64,000 nt of DNA from Hyaloperonospora brassicae (Eukaryota > Oomycota > Peronosporomycetes > Peronosporales > Peronosporaceae), in assembly GCA_947650285.1 (NCBI GenBank), contig CANTFL010000076.1, positions 35,299-99,298 of the forward strand, written 5' to 3'. The notes below the pieces were generated by a model, which ran no database searches, was not told where the DNA came from, and was given only the letters and a program-made list of their open reading frames with translations. Made by a program: the position numbers and the translations under genes. Below, piece after piece: positions 32,127 through 43,166 of the stretch (positions are counted from its first letter, which is position 1; every line of letters begins with the position of its first letter).

Positions 32127-33391
32127 ATGAACATGTTGGATGATGAAGAGACCTTTCACGCCACGCGTGAAGGGTTTAACCATTTGAGTGACATCGAATG
32201 GAGTGCGGTAGGACGCATGAGTTCTACCGTAGGCGAGTTCGCCATTAGCGCCATGTTGGAGTCTCTAGACAGAGACCAACATGATGCCGCTATAGCCATG
32301 TTCATTCAAAATGAACTTGTCGCCGAAAGGGAGAAAGCAGCCTTGCTTCACCAGCACACTATACAAAATACTTTTTGAATCTGGAATTGTTTTATTAAAA
32401 ATATGTAACATAATAGATTTCCCTATCGCCAAGTTCATTTAAAATGAACTTGTCGCCGAAAGAGAGAAAGCAGCCTTGCTTCACCAGCACACAGACAGAG
32501 CTGTTGAGACAGCAGCAATTCCATGCTGCTGTGGGCGGGACGGCACATGCGCGTCGTCCCGAAGTCATGAAAGTTGACATCTCCAAGTACAGTGGGGTCC
32601 CGGAAGACTCCCTGTTACTGTGGTTTGTCGAACTCGACAGAGCCTGAAGGGCTCGTCGCGTCGAAGATGAGCAAATGAAACTCACATTTGCTCAAACCCA
32701 CTTGGCAGGACGTGCCAAACCTTGGTCCCTGGGGCTCGAGAGTAGCGACCCACATGTGTTTAGGTCGCTAGCTGACTTCAAGTCCTGGCTCAGACAAACG
32801 TTTGAGCCGCCAAGGGTTGAGTTCAGGGCTCGTTCAGAGCTCCTGAAACTCAAGCAGGGTAAGCGTGATGTGCACGCTTACGCACAACATATACGACTCC
32901 TTGCGAGTTGTATAACTGCTAACCCAGTTCATGAACACACGTTGATCACGGTGTTCATGCAAGGGCTCGCAGAAGGGCCCGTCAGGAGCCACCTGTTCCG
33001 CCTTGAGCTGAATACGCTGGAAGATGCGATATCAGCCGCGGAACAGGAAAAATTTAGCATGAGACAGGCTCATGCTAACTCAACCTCTTATCGTCCACCG
33101 AGACGACAAGAGATCGGAGGTCCAGAACCAATAGACCTCTGCTATGTTGAGAGCGAGAGACCTCGCTCTTCAAGCAACAAGCGATTGCAGAAGTGCAATC
33201 GCTGTCAGACGTTAGGGCACTACGCATATGAGTGTAGTGCTCCACGCCCAGTACCAACAGTACTGAGCGAAATGGACGACCATTTGCCAGAAATGGCAAT
33301 GGGCGTGGGTCCAACGCTGTTGCGAAGCCCCAACAGCGAAACGGACCATCAAAAAATGGACGGGGTCAGTAGGGGCGGAGCGCCCTTCTGA
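32127..33391 (+). pseudogene. gypsy gag, broken
   Basis: Starts with an 83-codon frame at 32127 (MNMLDDEETFHATREGF). A ~60-bp segment ending CACCAGCACACA (32304-32361) is repeated at 32432-32492 with ~70 bp of AT-rich sequence between, which ends the frame. Gag text resumes in another frame (32444) and meets a TGA at 32645, then runs open to 33391. The later part has a capsid-like region (WLRQTFEPPRVEFRARSELL) and a zinc knuckle CNRCQTLGHYAYEC of the C-x2-C-x4-H-x4-C type, typical for nucleic-acid binding by Gag. Confidence 0.85.
32304..32492 (+). repeat. ~60-bp direct duplication bracketing an AT-rich insert in gag
   Basis: The block TTCATTCAAAATGAACTTGT and the following ~40 bp occurs at 32304-32361 and, with a few changes (TTCATTTAAAATGAAC), at 32432-32492. 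The ~70-bp AT-rich spacer is unlike the rest of gag. Confidence 0.75.
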
Positions 33392-33422
33392 TCCAGCAGC
33401 CTCAAGAGAATTTGCAAATCTC

Positions 33423-34604
33423 TTGACGAACGTTGCTCCAAATACACAATCATTGTGTGTCTCTGCACCTGGTGATGACGTTTCGCTCATCACCTTGAAG
33501 TTGGAAGAGACAAATGATTTGTCGCTTCGTGCCCTAGTAGACTGTGGGGCTTCGAGCAACTTTGTTCGACGCCAGTCACTAGAGGGTCGTAGGCTCAAGT
33601 TCGTTGAGCGCGACATTCCCCTTACAAGGATGACGGTGCGCCTTGCAACAGGCGCATCGTTTACCGTTGAGAAACGTGTAGTAGGAATCCACTACACGTT
33701 AGAGGGCGAACAGTACGATGATGACTTCATCGTGCTAGATCTGGATGACAAATTTGATGTCATCCTGGGATTACCTTGGCTCAGAAGGTACGAGTTAAGG
33801 GTGAGCTGGCAGCATCGATTCGTGAAGATGCCTGTCGCTTGTTCATCAGATGGCCATCTGATGAACATCTTGGAGCGTCCACAAGCGTGTGGATGTTCTG
33901 CGAGTGAGTGCGATGGCATCACTTGCGGTTCGGTCGTTCGCACGACTGCACAAGATCATAGTGTAGCTAATCACTACACTGTGGAGCAAGCTCCTGGCGA
34001 CTGTACAGAAGTACAGGCTGCGCCGAAGGTCCACCACTCGAACAAGTCGAGTGGACCGAAACGTGGATGCACGCTTAGCGGGCAGCATCTTAGAAGAAAT
34101 AAACCTGTTGCCCACAAGCAGCAACACGGATATCCTAGGTCGACCGGAGAGTCGACCGTAGAGGATCGGTAACTGACTGTGGTTGCACAGCCACAGTCAG
34201 AAGACGTCGAGGGAATAAGTCCATACGTACTTGAGGAAGGAGTTCCTCAAGAGTTACTTGCTGAAGAATTAGGCCTTCAGCAACCTGTGGAACGAAGTTC
34301 CCAGGAAGTAACCGAGACGTTGAACGTCTTGGTTAATGACGGATCAAGCGTAGGCGCTTATACGCTTGATCTTATTGTGCCTCCGAAGTTGACTTCGGAG
34401 ATAACTCAATTCCCAACGCTAGAACCGAAACGGTTCTTGAGTGATCTGCGCAGTGGCAAAGTCAAGCAGATCTGCATACTCGTCGCAGAGGATGAGTATG
34501 TGACCGACAATTGGTCGGCAACAGTATTTGCTGAGAACGAACGGGTTCATAGCAGCTCATCGATGGACGAAAGTGTCCTCGATGAGAAGACTCGGATTGA
34601 GTGA
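33423..34604 (+). pseudogene. gypsy protease region
   Basis: Open from 33423 to 34172, then a TAA, then open in the same frame 34179-34604. ALVDCGASSNFV carries the retropepsin active site (D-x-G-A), and VILGLPWLRRY matches the usual downstream G-x-P-W-L. The part after about 33880 is a linker rich in polar residues. The single in-frame stop separates it from the linker leading to RT. Confidence 0.85.
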
Positions 34605-34643
34605 AACACTTCTAAATCCTAGGAGCCGCTTCAAACAAATTCT

Positions 34644-36401
34644 TTGTATAAGGATTTGATCGAATTCAAGGATGTGTTCCCTGAATCCGTACCTTGCGAG
34701 TTGCCTAAGGACAAAGGCATTCGACACGAGATCGAGCTCGAACCGGGCTCGAAGTACTGTGTCATGAAGCAGTGGCCACTGCCTCGTGAACAGTTACTAG
34801 CGATCGACAAGTTCCTTGCCAATCGCTTAGCAGCGGGCCATGTGAGGGAATCAATATCCCCTCACATCTCTCCGACCTTCTGTGTGCGAAAGGCCACAGG
34901 AGGATGGCGGGTAGTGCACGCGTTCAACAAGTTGAATGCTGCAACGGTACCGGCTCAGACGCCGATACCGAGGAAGGGCGTAATCATTGATGGTATGTCT
35001 AAGAGTACCATCTTTTCGTCCATGAATCTGATGGATGGATTCTATCAGATCCTCATGCGTGAACGGGACATCCCGTACACAGCAGTGAGCACCCCCAGCG
35101 GTATGTTGTGGGAGTGGCTGGTGATGCCACAGAGGCTGAGCAATGCCTCTGCTACTATCAACAGATGTGTTACAAATCTGCTGAGACCGGTGTGACACTT
35201 TGCACCGAGTTACTTCGACGATGTGTTCGTTCATAGCCGGGCTATGGACGGAAAGAAGGACGTTGAAGTTCACAGAACTCATGTTCGTCAGGTTCTATAA
35301 CTTATGCGCAAGCATAAGTTGTATGCCAACCTCAAGAAGTGTATAATTGCGGCAAGCGAAGTACCGCATCTTGGGTACATCGTGGGTAAACACAGCATAC
35401 GCCCTGATTCCGAAAAGATCAAGGCAATCACCGACTGGCCTATGCCAGTCGATGTCAAGGGACTTCGGAAGTTCCTTGGTTTAGCGGCGTAATTGCACAA
35501 GTACTCTCGCAAATTCGCCGAGATGACGGTACATCTTTCTTGGTTACTCAAGAAAAATGTCAAATGGTCATGGAACGCTGAGTATCAGCGTTCCTTTGAA
35601 GGTATCAAGCAAAGCTTGATGCAGTCGCCGATATTGGCGATTGAAAATCAGGACAGACCAATTCATGTGGTCTGTGAAGCCAGCAATTTTGCAATCGGCT
35701 GTGCGTTAATGCAGTTCGACGCAGATGGCGCGGAGCGCGTCATCTGTTATCAGTAGCGTCAGCTGCAACCAGCCGAACGCAATTACCCAGTGCATGACAA
35801 GGAACTCCTTGCCATGAAATATGCACTTGCTAAGTTCCGGGTCTATCTCTTGGGAGATAGACCGTTCATCGTGTATACCGACCATGCGTCACTACGCACG
35901 GCCGTAAACAGCCCACACCTCTCGCAGAGAATGGCGATGTGGCTGTCTTTCTTCGCGGGGTACAACTTCTCCGTGGAGTATAAACCAGGAAGACTTAACG
36001 TCGTCGCTGATGAGCCTTCGCGCCGGCCCGATTTCGAGCCGGTCGCACAATTAAACAGTGAGGATAAGCCCACTGTTGCGACACTGACCGCCAGTGTTCC
36101 GTCGTCAAGCTTACTTGACGACGTACAAAAGTCATACGCAGAAGATAATGATCTTCTGCGATTGATAGATCATCTGATGAATCCATCCAGTAAATCCATG
36201 AGGGATTTACCGTCTTTGTACCGATCCTCATCAGATCGGTACACAACGCGTAACGGACTGTTGTATTATACACCCGTTGACGGCGACACGCCTCGTGTCG
36301 TCGTCCCCACTCATAATAATTTGCGATTACGCATTATGTATGAGTGTCACGATCCCCAACAGGTGGCCATCGTGGTAGAGAAAAGACTTACCTCACGGTA
36401 A
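34644..36401 (+). pseudogene. gypsy reverse transcriptase and RNase H, broken
   Basis: One frame (same as the protease) interrupted by stops at 35193, 35298, 35490 and 35754. Landmarks: KATGGWRVVHAFNKLNAATV, the RT active-site motif YFDDVFVHS (FDD pair near 35215), LGYIVGKHSI, FLGLAA then LHKYSRKF, and RNase H with YPVHDKELLAMKYALAKFRVYL and YTDHASLRTAV. Ends in a linker, VEYKPGRLNVVADEPSRRP, and a frame change near 36360 before the integrase. Confidence 0.9.
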
Positions 36402-37826
36402 GTCGTGACTTTTACTGGCCACGCCAGTATCAGTTTGTCCGCAAGTACATACGTGCTTGCGAGGTTTGTCAACGGGTGAAGCCTAGTACTTCATCCCGTG
36501 CACCATTACATCCTCAACTGGTCCCGGCAGAGTGCTGGCAGTCCGTTTCAATGGACTTCGTCTTCGGGTTTCCCGAAGACGACCACAAGAATAATAGCAT
36601 TCTTGTGTTTAATGATCGGTTCAGCAAGATGGTGCATCTTGCTGCAGTGCCCGAGTCCATCACGGCACCCGGATGTGCTCGTGTCTTTCTCGACACGGTC
36701 TTTCGACTCTACGGGTTGCCCCGTGAACTCGTATCCGACCGTGACCCTCGGTTCACGGCGGCATTTTGGCAAACCGTGTTCCGTTCTCTTAAAAAACGAT
36801 TGAAGATGTCTACTTCTGACCATCCCGAAACAGATGGTCAGACGGAACGTGCGAACCGTGTCCTCGAAGGGATCCTTCGAGGATATGTCCACTCCTTTTC
36901 GAGTTGGAGCGAATTCCTTCCAAAGGTGGGATTCGCCATCTATAATTCGGTGCATGCTTCAACACAGCACACACCGTTTTACGTGAATGGCCTACGCCAT
37001 CCACGAGTGCCCACCTTTATAGAGTGTGACTCTTGGATAAGAGGGAGGGACTCGCTCGAGCAAAAACCGTTCTGGCTCTTGCTCATCACGTGTTGACGCT
37101 AACGTCGTCACGTATGATGTCGATCAAGTCGACATCGATAAAGAACATCACCTCAATAATAGCGGCAACGCTATTATTGACTCGGATGATGATGACGATG
37201 CTGGTATATTCAGCATCGTCAAAGATTATTCCAGCGAGGAAAACGACAACCTCGCTATAGAAGAGAAAAACCTCTTAGCAGTGCGCACGAAGCGCACTGA
37301 AAGACAAAACAACGAGTCAGCAGAGAGCTTTCTGCTGACTCGAGAGGCGGTAGTCCGTTTTGTTCAGGACTCCATCGCAAATGCGGTGGACCGCCAGAAA
37401 CGGAACGCAGACACGAATGGAAGAGCAAATTTTCTTTCATTTGGAGTTAATGACCTAGTACTACTGTCTACGGTAAACTTACCTGGACATGCAGTCACTA
37501 TTGTCGGCAGTAGTAAACTACTGCCGAAATACATTGGCTCATTTCGAGTGTTGCATCGCAAGAACAATGCATACACGATCAAATTGCCACGTATGATGCG
37601 CACGCATCCTACGTTTTACGTGGGGCGACTCAGACCGTACTGTCAGTACGAGCCTTCTTCTTCCGATGAAGATAGCCCCCAAGTTCAAGAACATATATCA
37701 ACTTCTTGCGTTCGCGCTCCATACGATCCGTCTGGTCGCGTAGATAAGATACCTCGGAACTCAACCAAGATATCTCCCCGCGAGCTGTCGCCAGCTCGCC
37801 GGAAAGGGAGCGGACATCCCGCTTGA
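36344..37826 (+). pseudogene. gypsy integrase, frameshifted
   Basis: Zinc-binding part (REKTYLTVSRDFYWP, ACEVCQRVKP) and catalytic core 36344-37096 in one frame. The D, D, E residues are present in MDFVFG, VSDRDPRF and TERANRVLE. The C-terminal region (37097-37826) continues in a different frame, including LLPKYIGSFRVLHRKNNAYT and THPTFYVGRLRPY, the usual integrase tail. The frame change near 37040 and the one before 36344 break the polyprotein. Confidence 0.88.
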
Positions 37827-39240
37827 CCTGAAGCTGCGCTGTGACGTAATGGGCGCGGTCTCTCGCCCGATCAGCCTCGCGATCCTTGCAGTTCTTCCGC
37901 CCGGTATCAGTCAAAGCGTAGCGCTGGTCGCGCTCGTGCTTCAAGTCATCGCGCAATTCATCGATTGCGCGATCCATCTCGTAAGGATCAAGATGGTGAG
38001 CAGAATCATCTGGAGGAGGTCTTTCCTCCTCCACCACATCCTTTGGTGGATTCTCACGGTGGTCAACGCTTTCTAGTGGAGCGTATCTTGAACCACCGTG
38101 ACGGTTCAGGATCAAGGACGAGCTACCTCGTCCAGTGGCGGGGGTATCCACCCTCTTGGAGCAGCTGGGACCCCCGTTCCCAGCTGATGATGGATGTGGC
38201 CGGTCTCGTCCACGAATATGACGAGACTCATCAGATAGGTCCGAGGGCCCATCGATATACACGCGCTTTTGGCGCTTGTAGACGGATTGCAAATTTGCAA
38301 TCGCGTCCCGCATCTCAGCCGAGATGTGTGCCCTTCCCCAGGGCGAATCTAGGGAACACACGTCCCTCTGCGCACGTTGCGAGTTGTCAGCACAACTCGC
38401 ACAAGAATCTCCCCAAGTGAGGCATGGAATGCCGGCCTCACTTAATAAACGATGCAATCGGTACCTGGCACCGGTTGGCGTTCGCTTTTCGATCCTGAGG
38501 CGTACTGTCTCAAGCTTCTTTAGCCACCCTTCTCGTCCAAAATTCTTTACGTTTTTGACGAACGCGTTCCACGCTGCCAAAAACAAGTTTTTGTCACGCT
38601 TTTAATTGCCATTGTACCATCGATGTCTAAGAAAGACATCGAGATAAAAATTCTCCTCAGCGCGAAAGTTGCTCGCGCTCGAATTCAAGCCATGAAGCTC
38701 GGTCGCATAGAATAAAGGTATTCGATGGTGTTGGTTTGTATCGTGAGACAAGATATTAATGAGCCGTTCGGGCAGACGCCACGGCTTCGGCTCATCACGC
38801 TTCGAAGTGGTACCTCTGTCGGTACCACGGCTCCCAGAATTACGACGGCTCACTCCATCGTCATCACGCTCGTGCGAAGAAGCACGAGTCGGCGGTGGTA
38901 AGGAGTAATACTCCTCACCACTCTGGTCACCTTCATCATCACTGCCGAACAGACTGTGTTGCAACTCACGAGTCCGTTTATTCGGTAGTGGCCTTGGAGA
39001 ATATTGAGGTGTCACCGGTGATCGACACGCCTCTGGAACATTGCCTGAGTCAGACACGTCTGACTCGCTAGAGTAGATGACCTCAATGTCGGGGTCATCA
39101 TGCGCACGCGGTGTTGTACCGCGTGCACCTGCAGCACCTCTTGCTGCAGGCAAAGAACGAGCAGCAGACGACGAATTGTCTGCCGCAGAAGCTGGCATAG
39201 GCACAGACTCTGTGTGCCTTGCGTCACCCCGCATAGACAT
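37630..39240 (-). pseudogene. Antisense ORF of the gypsy element, one stop
   Basis: Minus-strand frame of about 536 codons, from an ATG at 39240 to 37630, interrupted by a single TAA at 38602-38604; both halves are in the same frame. The N-terminal half is Ser/Asp-rich and disordered-looking, then PKPWRLPERLINILSHDTNQ and FYLDVFLRHRWYNGN. The second half begins FLAAWNAFVKNVKNFG and ends in a charged coiled coil (about 38000-37700). It opposes the pol strand and overlaps the integrase tail and chromodomain. Function unknown; a retroelement accessory protein is an inference from its length and conservation of frame. Confidence 0.6.
38055..38260 (+). pseudogene. gypsy chromodomain
   Basis: RFLVERILNHRD then SYLVQWRGYPPSWSSWDP is a clear chromodomain, the histone-reading tail of chromovirus integrases that directs insertion. 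It is in the same frame as the integrase tail but separated from it by stops. The antisense frame covers the same bases. Confidence 0.85.
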
Positions 39241-39360
39241 GTTAACTATGCGAGGTCAGGTCAAGTTATCTACGGAAATGACCCAACAAGTGCTCCCTGT
39301 CCCAATAATGACCAATGAGTGGCCACCATATTTTCGATAGTCACACAGTGACAATCAGTT

Positions 39361-39370
39361 AAGGCGGGGA
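39361..39370 (+). promoter_or_regulatory. Polypurine tract
   Basis: AAGGCGGGGA directly abuts the 3' LTR; this is the expected plus-strand primer. Confidence 0.65.
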
Positions 39371-39764
39371 TGTAACAGGGCAGCTGTTACATGGAATTGT
39401 CACTTTAAAGAAACAATGACAATAAAGAATAAAAAGCTGAATATTTTTTGAACAATATCACCGATAGTGGTGACATTGGTGAAGCGACCAAAGGGTCTGC
39501 TCATTGGTTGATATCTTGACGATATCAACCCACCAATCGCCGCAGGATGCGCGCAATGAGTGGTGACGAGACTTCACCATACACTCAGTTCGATTAACAT
39601 AATTAAGTCAGGTTAAACAGAGAGACAGTAACAAAAGACTTCATTATATTAATACAACATTTCTACTTTTCCCTTATCTACGCTTCCTCTTTTGCCTCAT
39701 GTACGTCTGTCGGGCGCACCCAAAACCCTTGCGTTTGGTTCAAGAAAGGGATTGCACCGTTACA
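39371..39764 (+). repeat. 3' LTR (394 bp)
   Basis: Starts TGTAAC, ends GTTACA. Near its start it has an 8-bp perfect stem (TGTAACAG with CTGTTACA), where the 5' LTR has a different 6-bp stem (AACGGG with CCCGTT). Confidence 0.9.
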
Positions 39765-39769
39765 GTGTG
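39765..39769. repeat. Right target-site duplication of the gypsy element
   Basis: GTGTG, identical to 31683-31687. Confidence 0.85.
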
Positions 39770-40155
39770 CTCCTGCTCCTGTTGCTGCTGAACTCGACTC
39801 GGGACTATCTTCCTGCAAGTCGATGTCATTTGGAATCGAGCTATCATGCAATCATGCTGCCTTGATCGTAACAATCAAATCGATCAAAAAGACCATGCAG
39901 TCCCACAAAGTGTTCCGAAGGAGTGATACGGTCAGATAGCGCTCGACAAGTGTGGTGCGATGTGGGGTTGCAAACCCGCTGTATTTCTGGTGAGTAGATG
40001 AGTCGGTGGCATCATCGAATGAAGGAAGTCACTGCAGCGACTCGGGTGGATGTAGATGTGTGTGTGGTAGCAATTCGAGTAGTGGATGGTGTGTGTATGT
40101 GTGCGTGTGTGCGTGCGTTTGTTTGTACGGTGGTACGGGTGTGTTTGCTTCGTGG

Positions 40156-40227
40156 TTCTCGTTAGTATAGTGGTTAGTATACCTGCCTGTCACGCGGGTG
40201 ACCCGGGTTCAATTTCCGGACGGGAAG
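40156..40227 (+). tRNA. tRNA-Asp(GTC), unit 1, 72 nt
   Basis: Cloverleaf as in eukaryotic tRNA-Asp: acceptor TTCTCGT/ACGGGAA, D arm, anticodon arm CCTGC-CTGTCAC-GCGGG with anticodon GTC, T arm CCGGG-TTCAATT. T-stem base 61 is T, giving a G-U pair and altering the B box. Confidence 0.8.
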
Positions 40228-40741
40228 TTTTGCTCTTTTCGTTCGCTCCAACCGTTCCTTGCTTGCGTTTTGTGGCACGATCTTGAAGAAAATCATGCGG
40301 TAGAAGAAGCAGCACATCAGCTACTACCAAGCCGGGGGATGCAAAGGGTGTGCTACTGCTGCTGCTGCTGCTGAGCTCGACTCGGGACTATCTTCCTGCA
40401 AGTCGATGTCATTTGGAATCGAGCTATCATGCAATCATGCTGCCTTGATCGTAACAATCAAATCGATCAAAAAGACCATGCAGTCCCACAAAGTGTTCCG
40501 AAGGAGTGATACGGTCAGATAGCGCTCGACAAGTGTGGTGCGATGTGGGGTTGCAAACCCGCTGTATTTCTGCTGAGTAGATGAGTCGGTGGCATCATCA
40601 AATGAAGGAAGTCACTGCAGCGACTCGGATGGATGTAGATGTGTGTGTGGTAGCAATTCGAGTAGTGGATGGTGTGTGTATGTGTGCTGTGCGTGCGTGT
40701 GTGTGTGTTTGTACGGTGGTACGGGTGTGTTTGCTTCGTGA

Positions 40742-40814
40742 TTCTCGTTAGTATAGTGGTTAGTATACCCTGCCTGTCACGCGGGTGACCCGGGTTCAAT
40801 TTCCGGACGGGAAG
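40742..40814 (+). tRNA. tRNA-Asp(GTC), unit 2, +1 nt variant
   Basis: One extra C before the anticodon stem; T61 as in unit 1. Confidence 0.6.
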
Positions 40815-41331
40815 TTTTGCTCTTTTCGTTCGCTCCAACCGTTCCTTGCTTGCGTTTTGTGGCACGATCTTGAAGAAAATCATGCGGTAGAAGAAGCAGC
40901 ACATCAGCTACTACCAAGCCGGGGGATGCAAAGGGTGTGCTACTGCTGCTGCTGCTGCTGAGCTCGACTCGGGACTATCTTCCTGCAAGTCGATGTCATT
41001 TGGAATCGAGCTATCATGCAATCATGCTGCCTTGATCGTAACAATCAAATCGATCAAAAAGACCATGCAGTCCCACAAAGTGTTCCGAAGGAGTGATACG
41101 GTCAGATAGCGCTCGACAAGTGTGGTGCGATGTGGGGTTGCAAACCCGCTGTATTTCTGGTGAGTAGATGAGTCGGTGGCATCATCGAATGAAGGAAGTC
41201 ACTGCAGCGACTCGGATGGATGTAGATGTGTGTGTGGTAGCGAGTCAAGTAGTGGATGGTGTGTGTATGTGTGCGTGTGTGCTGTGTGCGGTGTTTGTTT
41301 GTACGGTGGTACGGGTGTGTTTGCTTCGTGA

Positions 41332-41403
41332 TTCTCGTTAGTATAGTGGTTAGTATACCTGCCTGTCACGCGGGTGACCCGGGTTCAATTTCCGGACGGG
41401 AAG
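41332..41403 (+). tRNA. tRNA-Asp(GTC), unit 3, 72 nt
   Basis: Correct length; T61 in the T stem. Confidence 0.8.
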
Positions 41404-41917
41404 TTTTGCTCTTTTCGTTCGCTCCAACCGTTCCTTGCTTGCGTTTTGTGGCACGATCTTGAAGAAAATCATGCGGTAGAAGAAGCAGCACATCAGCTAC
41501 TACCAAGCCGGGGGATGCAAAGGGTGTGCTACTGCTGCTGCTGCTGCTGAGCTCGACTCGGGACTATCTTCCTGCAAGTCGATGTCATTTGGAATCGAGC
41601 TATCATGCAATCATGCTGCCTTGATCGTAACAATCAAATCGATCAAAAAGACCATGCAGTCCCACAAAGTGTTCCGAAGGAGTGATACGGTCAGATAGCG
41701 CTCGACAAGTGTGGTGCGATGTGGGGTTGCAAACCCGCTGTATTTCTGGTGAGTAGATGAGTCGGTGGCATCATCAAATGAAGGAAGTCACTGCAGCGAC
41801 TCGGATGGATGTAGATGTGTGTGTGGTAGCAATTCGAGTAGTGGATGGTGTGTGTATGTGTGCGTTGCGTGCGTGTGTGTGTGTTTGTACGGTGGTACGG
41901 GTGTGTTTGCTTCGTGA

Positions 41918-41990
41918 TTCTCGTTAGTATAGTGGTTAGTATACCCTGCCTGTCACGCGGGTGACCCGGGTTCAATTTCCGGACGGGAAG
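41918..41990 (+). tRNA. tRNA-Asp(GTC), unit 4, +1 nt variant
   Basis: Extra C before the anticodon stem; T61. Confidence 0.6.
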
Positions 41991-42506
41991 TTTTGCTCTT
42001 TTCGTTCGCTCCAACCGTTCCTTGCTTGCGTTTTGTGGCACGATCTTGAAGAAAATCATGCGGTAGAAGAAGCAGCACATCAGCTACTACCAAGCCGGGG
42101 GATGCAAAGGGTGTGCTACTGCTGCTGCTGCTGCTGCTGAGCTCGACTCGGGACTATCTTCCTGCAAGTCGATGTCATTTGGAATCGAGCTATCATGCAA
42201 TCATGCTGCCTTGATCGTAACAATCAAATCGATCAAAAAGACCATGCAGTCCCACAAAGTGTTCCGAAGGAGTGATACGGTCAGATAGCGCTCGACAAGT
42301 GTGGTGCGATGTGGGGTTGCAAACCCGCTGTATTTCTGGTGAGTAGATGAGTCGGTGGCATCATCAAATGAAGGAAGTCACTGCAGCGACTCGGATGGAT
42401 GTAGATGTGTGTGTGGTAGCAATTCGAGTAGTGGATGGTGTGTGTATGTGTGCGTGCGTGCGTGTGTGTGTGTTTGTACGGTGGTACGGGTGTGTTTGCT
42501 TCGTGA

Positions 42507-42578
42507 TTCTCGTTAGTATAGTGGTTAGTATACCTGCCTGTCACGCGGGTGACCCGGGTTCAATTTCCGGACGGGAAG
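42507..42578 (+). tRNA. tRNA-Asp(GTC), unit 5, 72 nt
   Basis: Correct length; last copy with T61. Confidence 0.8.
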
Positions 42579-43094
42579 TTTTGCTCTTTTCGTTCGCTCC
42601 AACCGTTCCTTGCTTGCGTTTTGTGGCATGATCTTGAAGAAAATCATGCGGTAGAAGAAGCAGCACATCAGCTACTACCAAGCCGGGGGATGCAAAGGGT
42701 GTGCTACTGCTGCTGCTGCTGCTGCTGAGCTCGACTCGGGACTATCTTCCTGCAAGTCGATGTCATTTGGAATCGAGCTATCATGCAATCATGCTGCCTT
42801 GATCGTAACAATCAAATCGATCAAAAAGACCATGCAGTCCCACAAAGTGTTCCGAAGGAGTGATACGGTCAGATAGCGCTCGACAAGTGTGGTGCGATGT
42901 GGGGTTGCAAACCCGCTGTATTTCTGGTGAGTAGATGAGTCGGTGGCATCATCGAATGAAGGAAGTCACTGCAGCGACTCGGATGGATGTAGATGTGTGT
43001 GTGGTAGCGAGTCAAGTAGTGGATGGTGTGTGTATGTGTGCGTGCGTGTGTGTGTGTGTGTTTGTACGGTGGTACGGGTGTGTTTGCTTCGTGA

Positions 43095-43166
43095 TTCTCG
43101 TTAGTATAGTGGTTAGTATACCTGCCTGTCACGCGGGTGACCCGGGTTCAATTCCCGGACGGGAAG
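43095..43166 (+). tRNA. tRNA-Asp(GTC), unit 6, 72 nt, canonical
   Basis: All stems pair; intact B box GGTTCAATTCC. First fully canonical copy. Confidence 0.95.

Larger units (their letters stand above)
31688..39764 (+). mobile_element. Ty3/gypsy chromodomain LTR retrotransposon, degenerate (8077 bp)
   Basis: Complete in outline: 5' LTR, primer site, gag, protease, reverse transcriptase, RNase H, integrase, chromodomain, an antisense reading frame, polypurine tract and 3' LTR, flanked by 5-bp GTGTG duplications. Protease-RT-RNase H-integrase order defines Ty3/gypsy. Several in-frame stops and frameshifts in gag and pol make it non-autonomous today. The LTRs differ at a few percent of positions, most visibly near both ends, so insertion is not very recent. 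It landed in a unit of the tRNA-Asp array. The whole element is unusually rich in short perfect inverted repeats (see findings). Confidence 0.92.
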
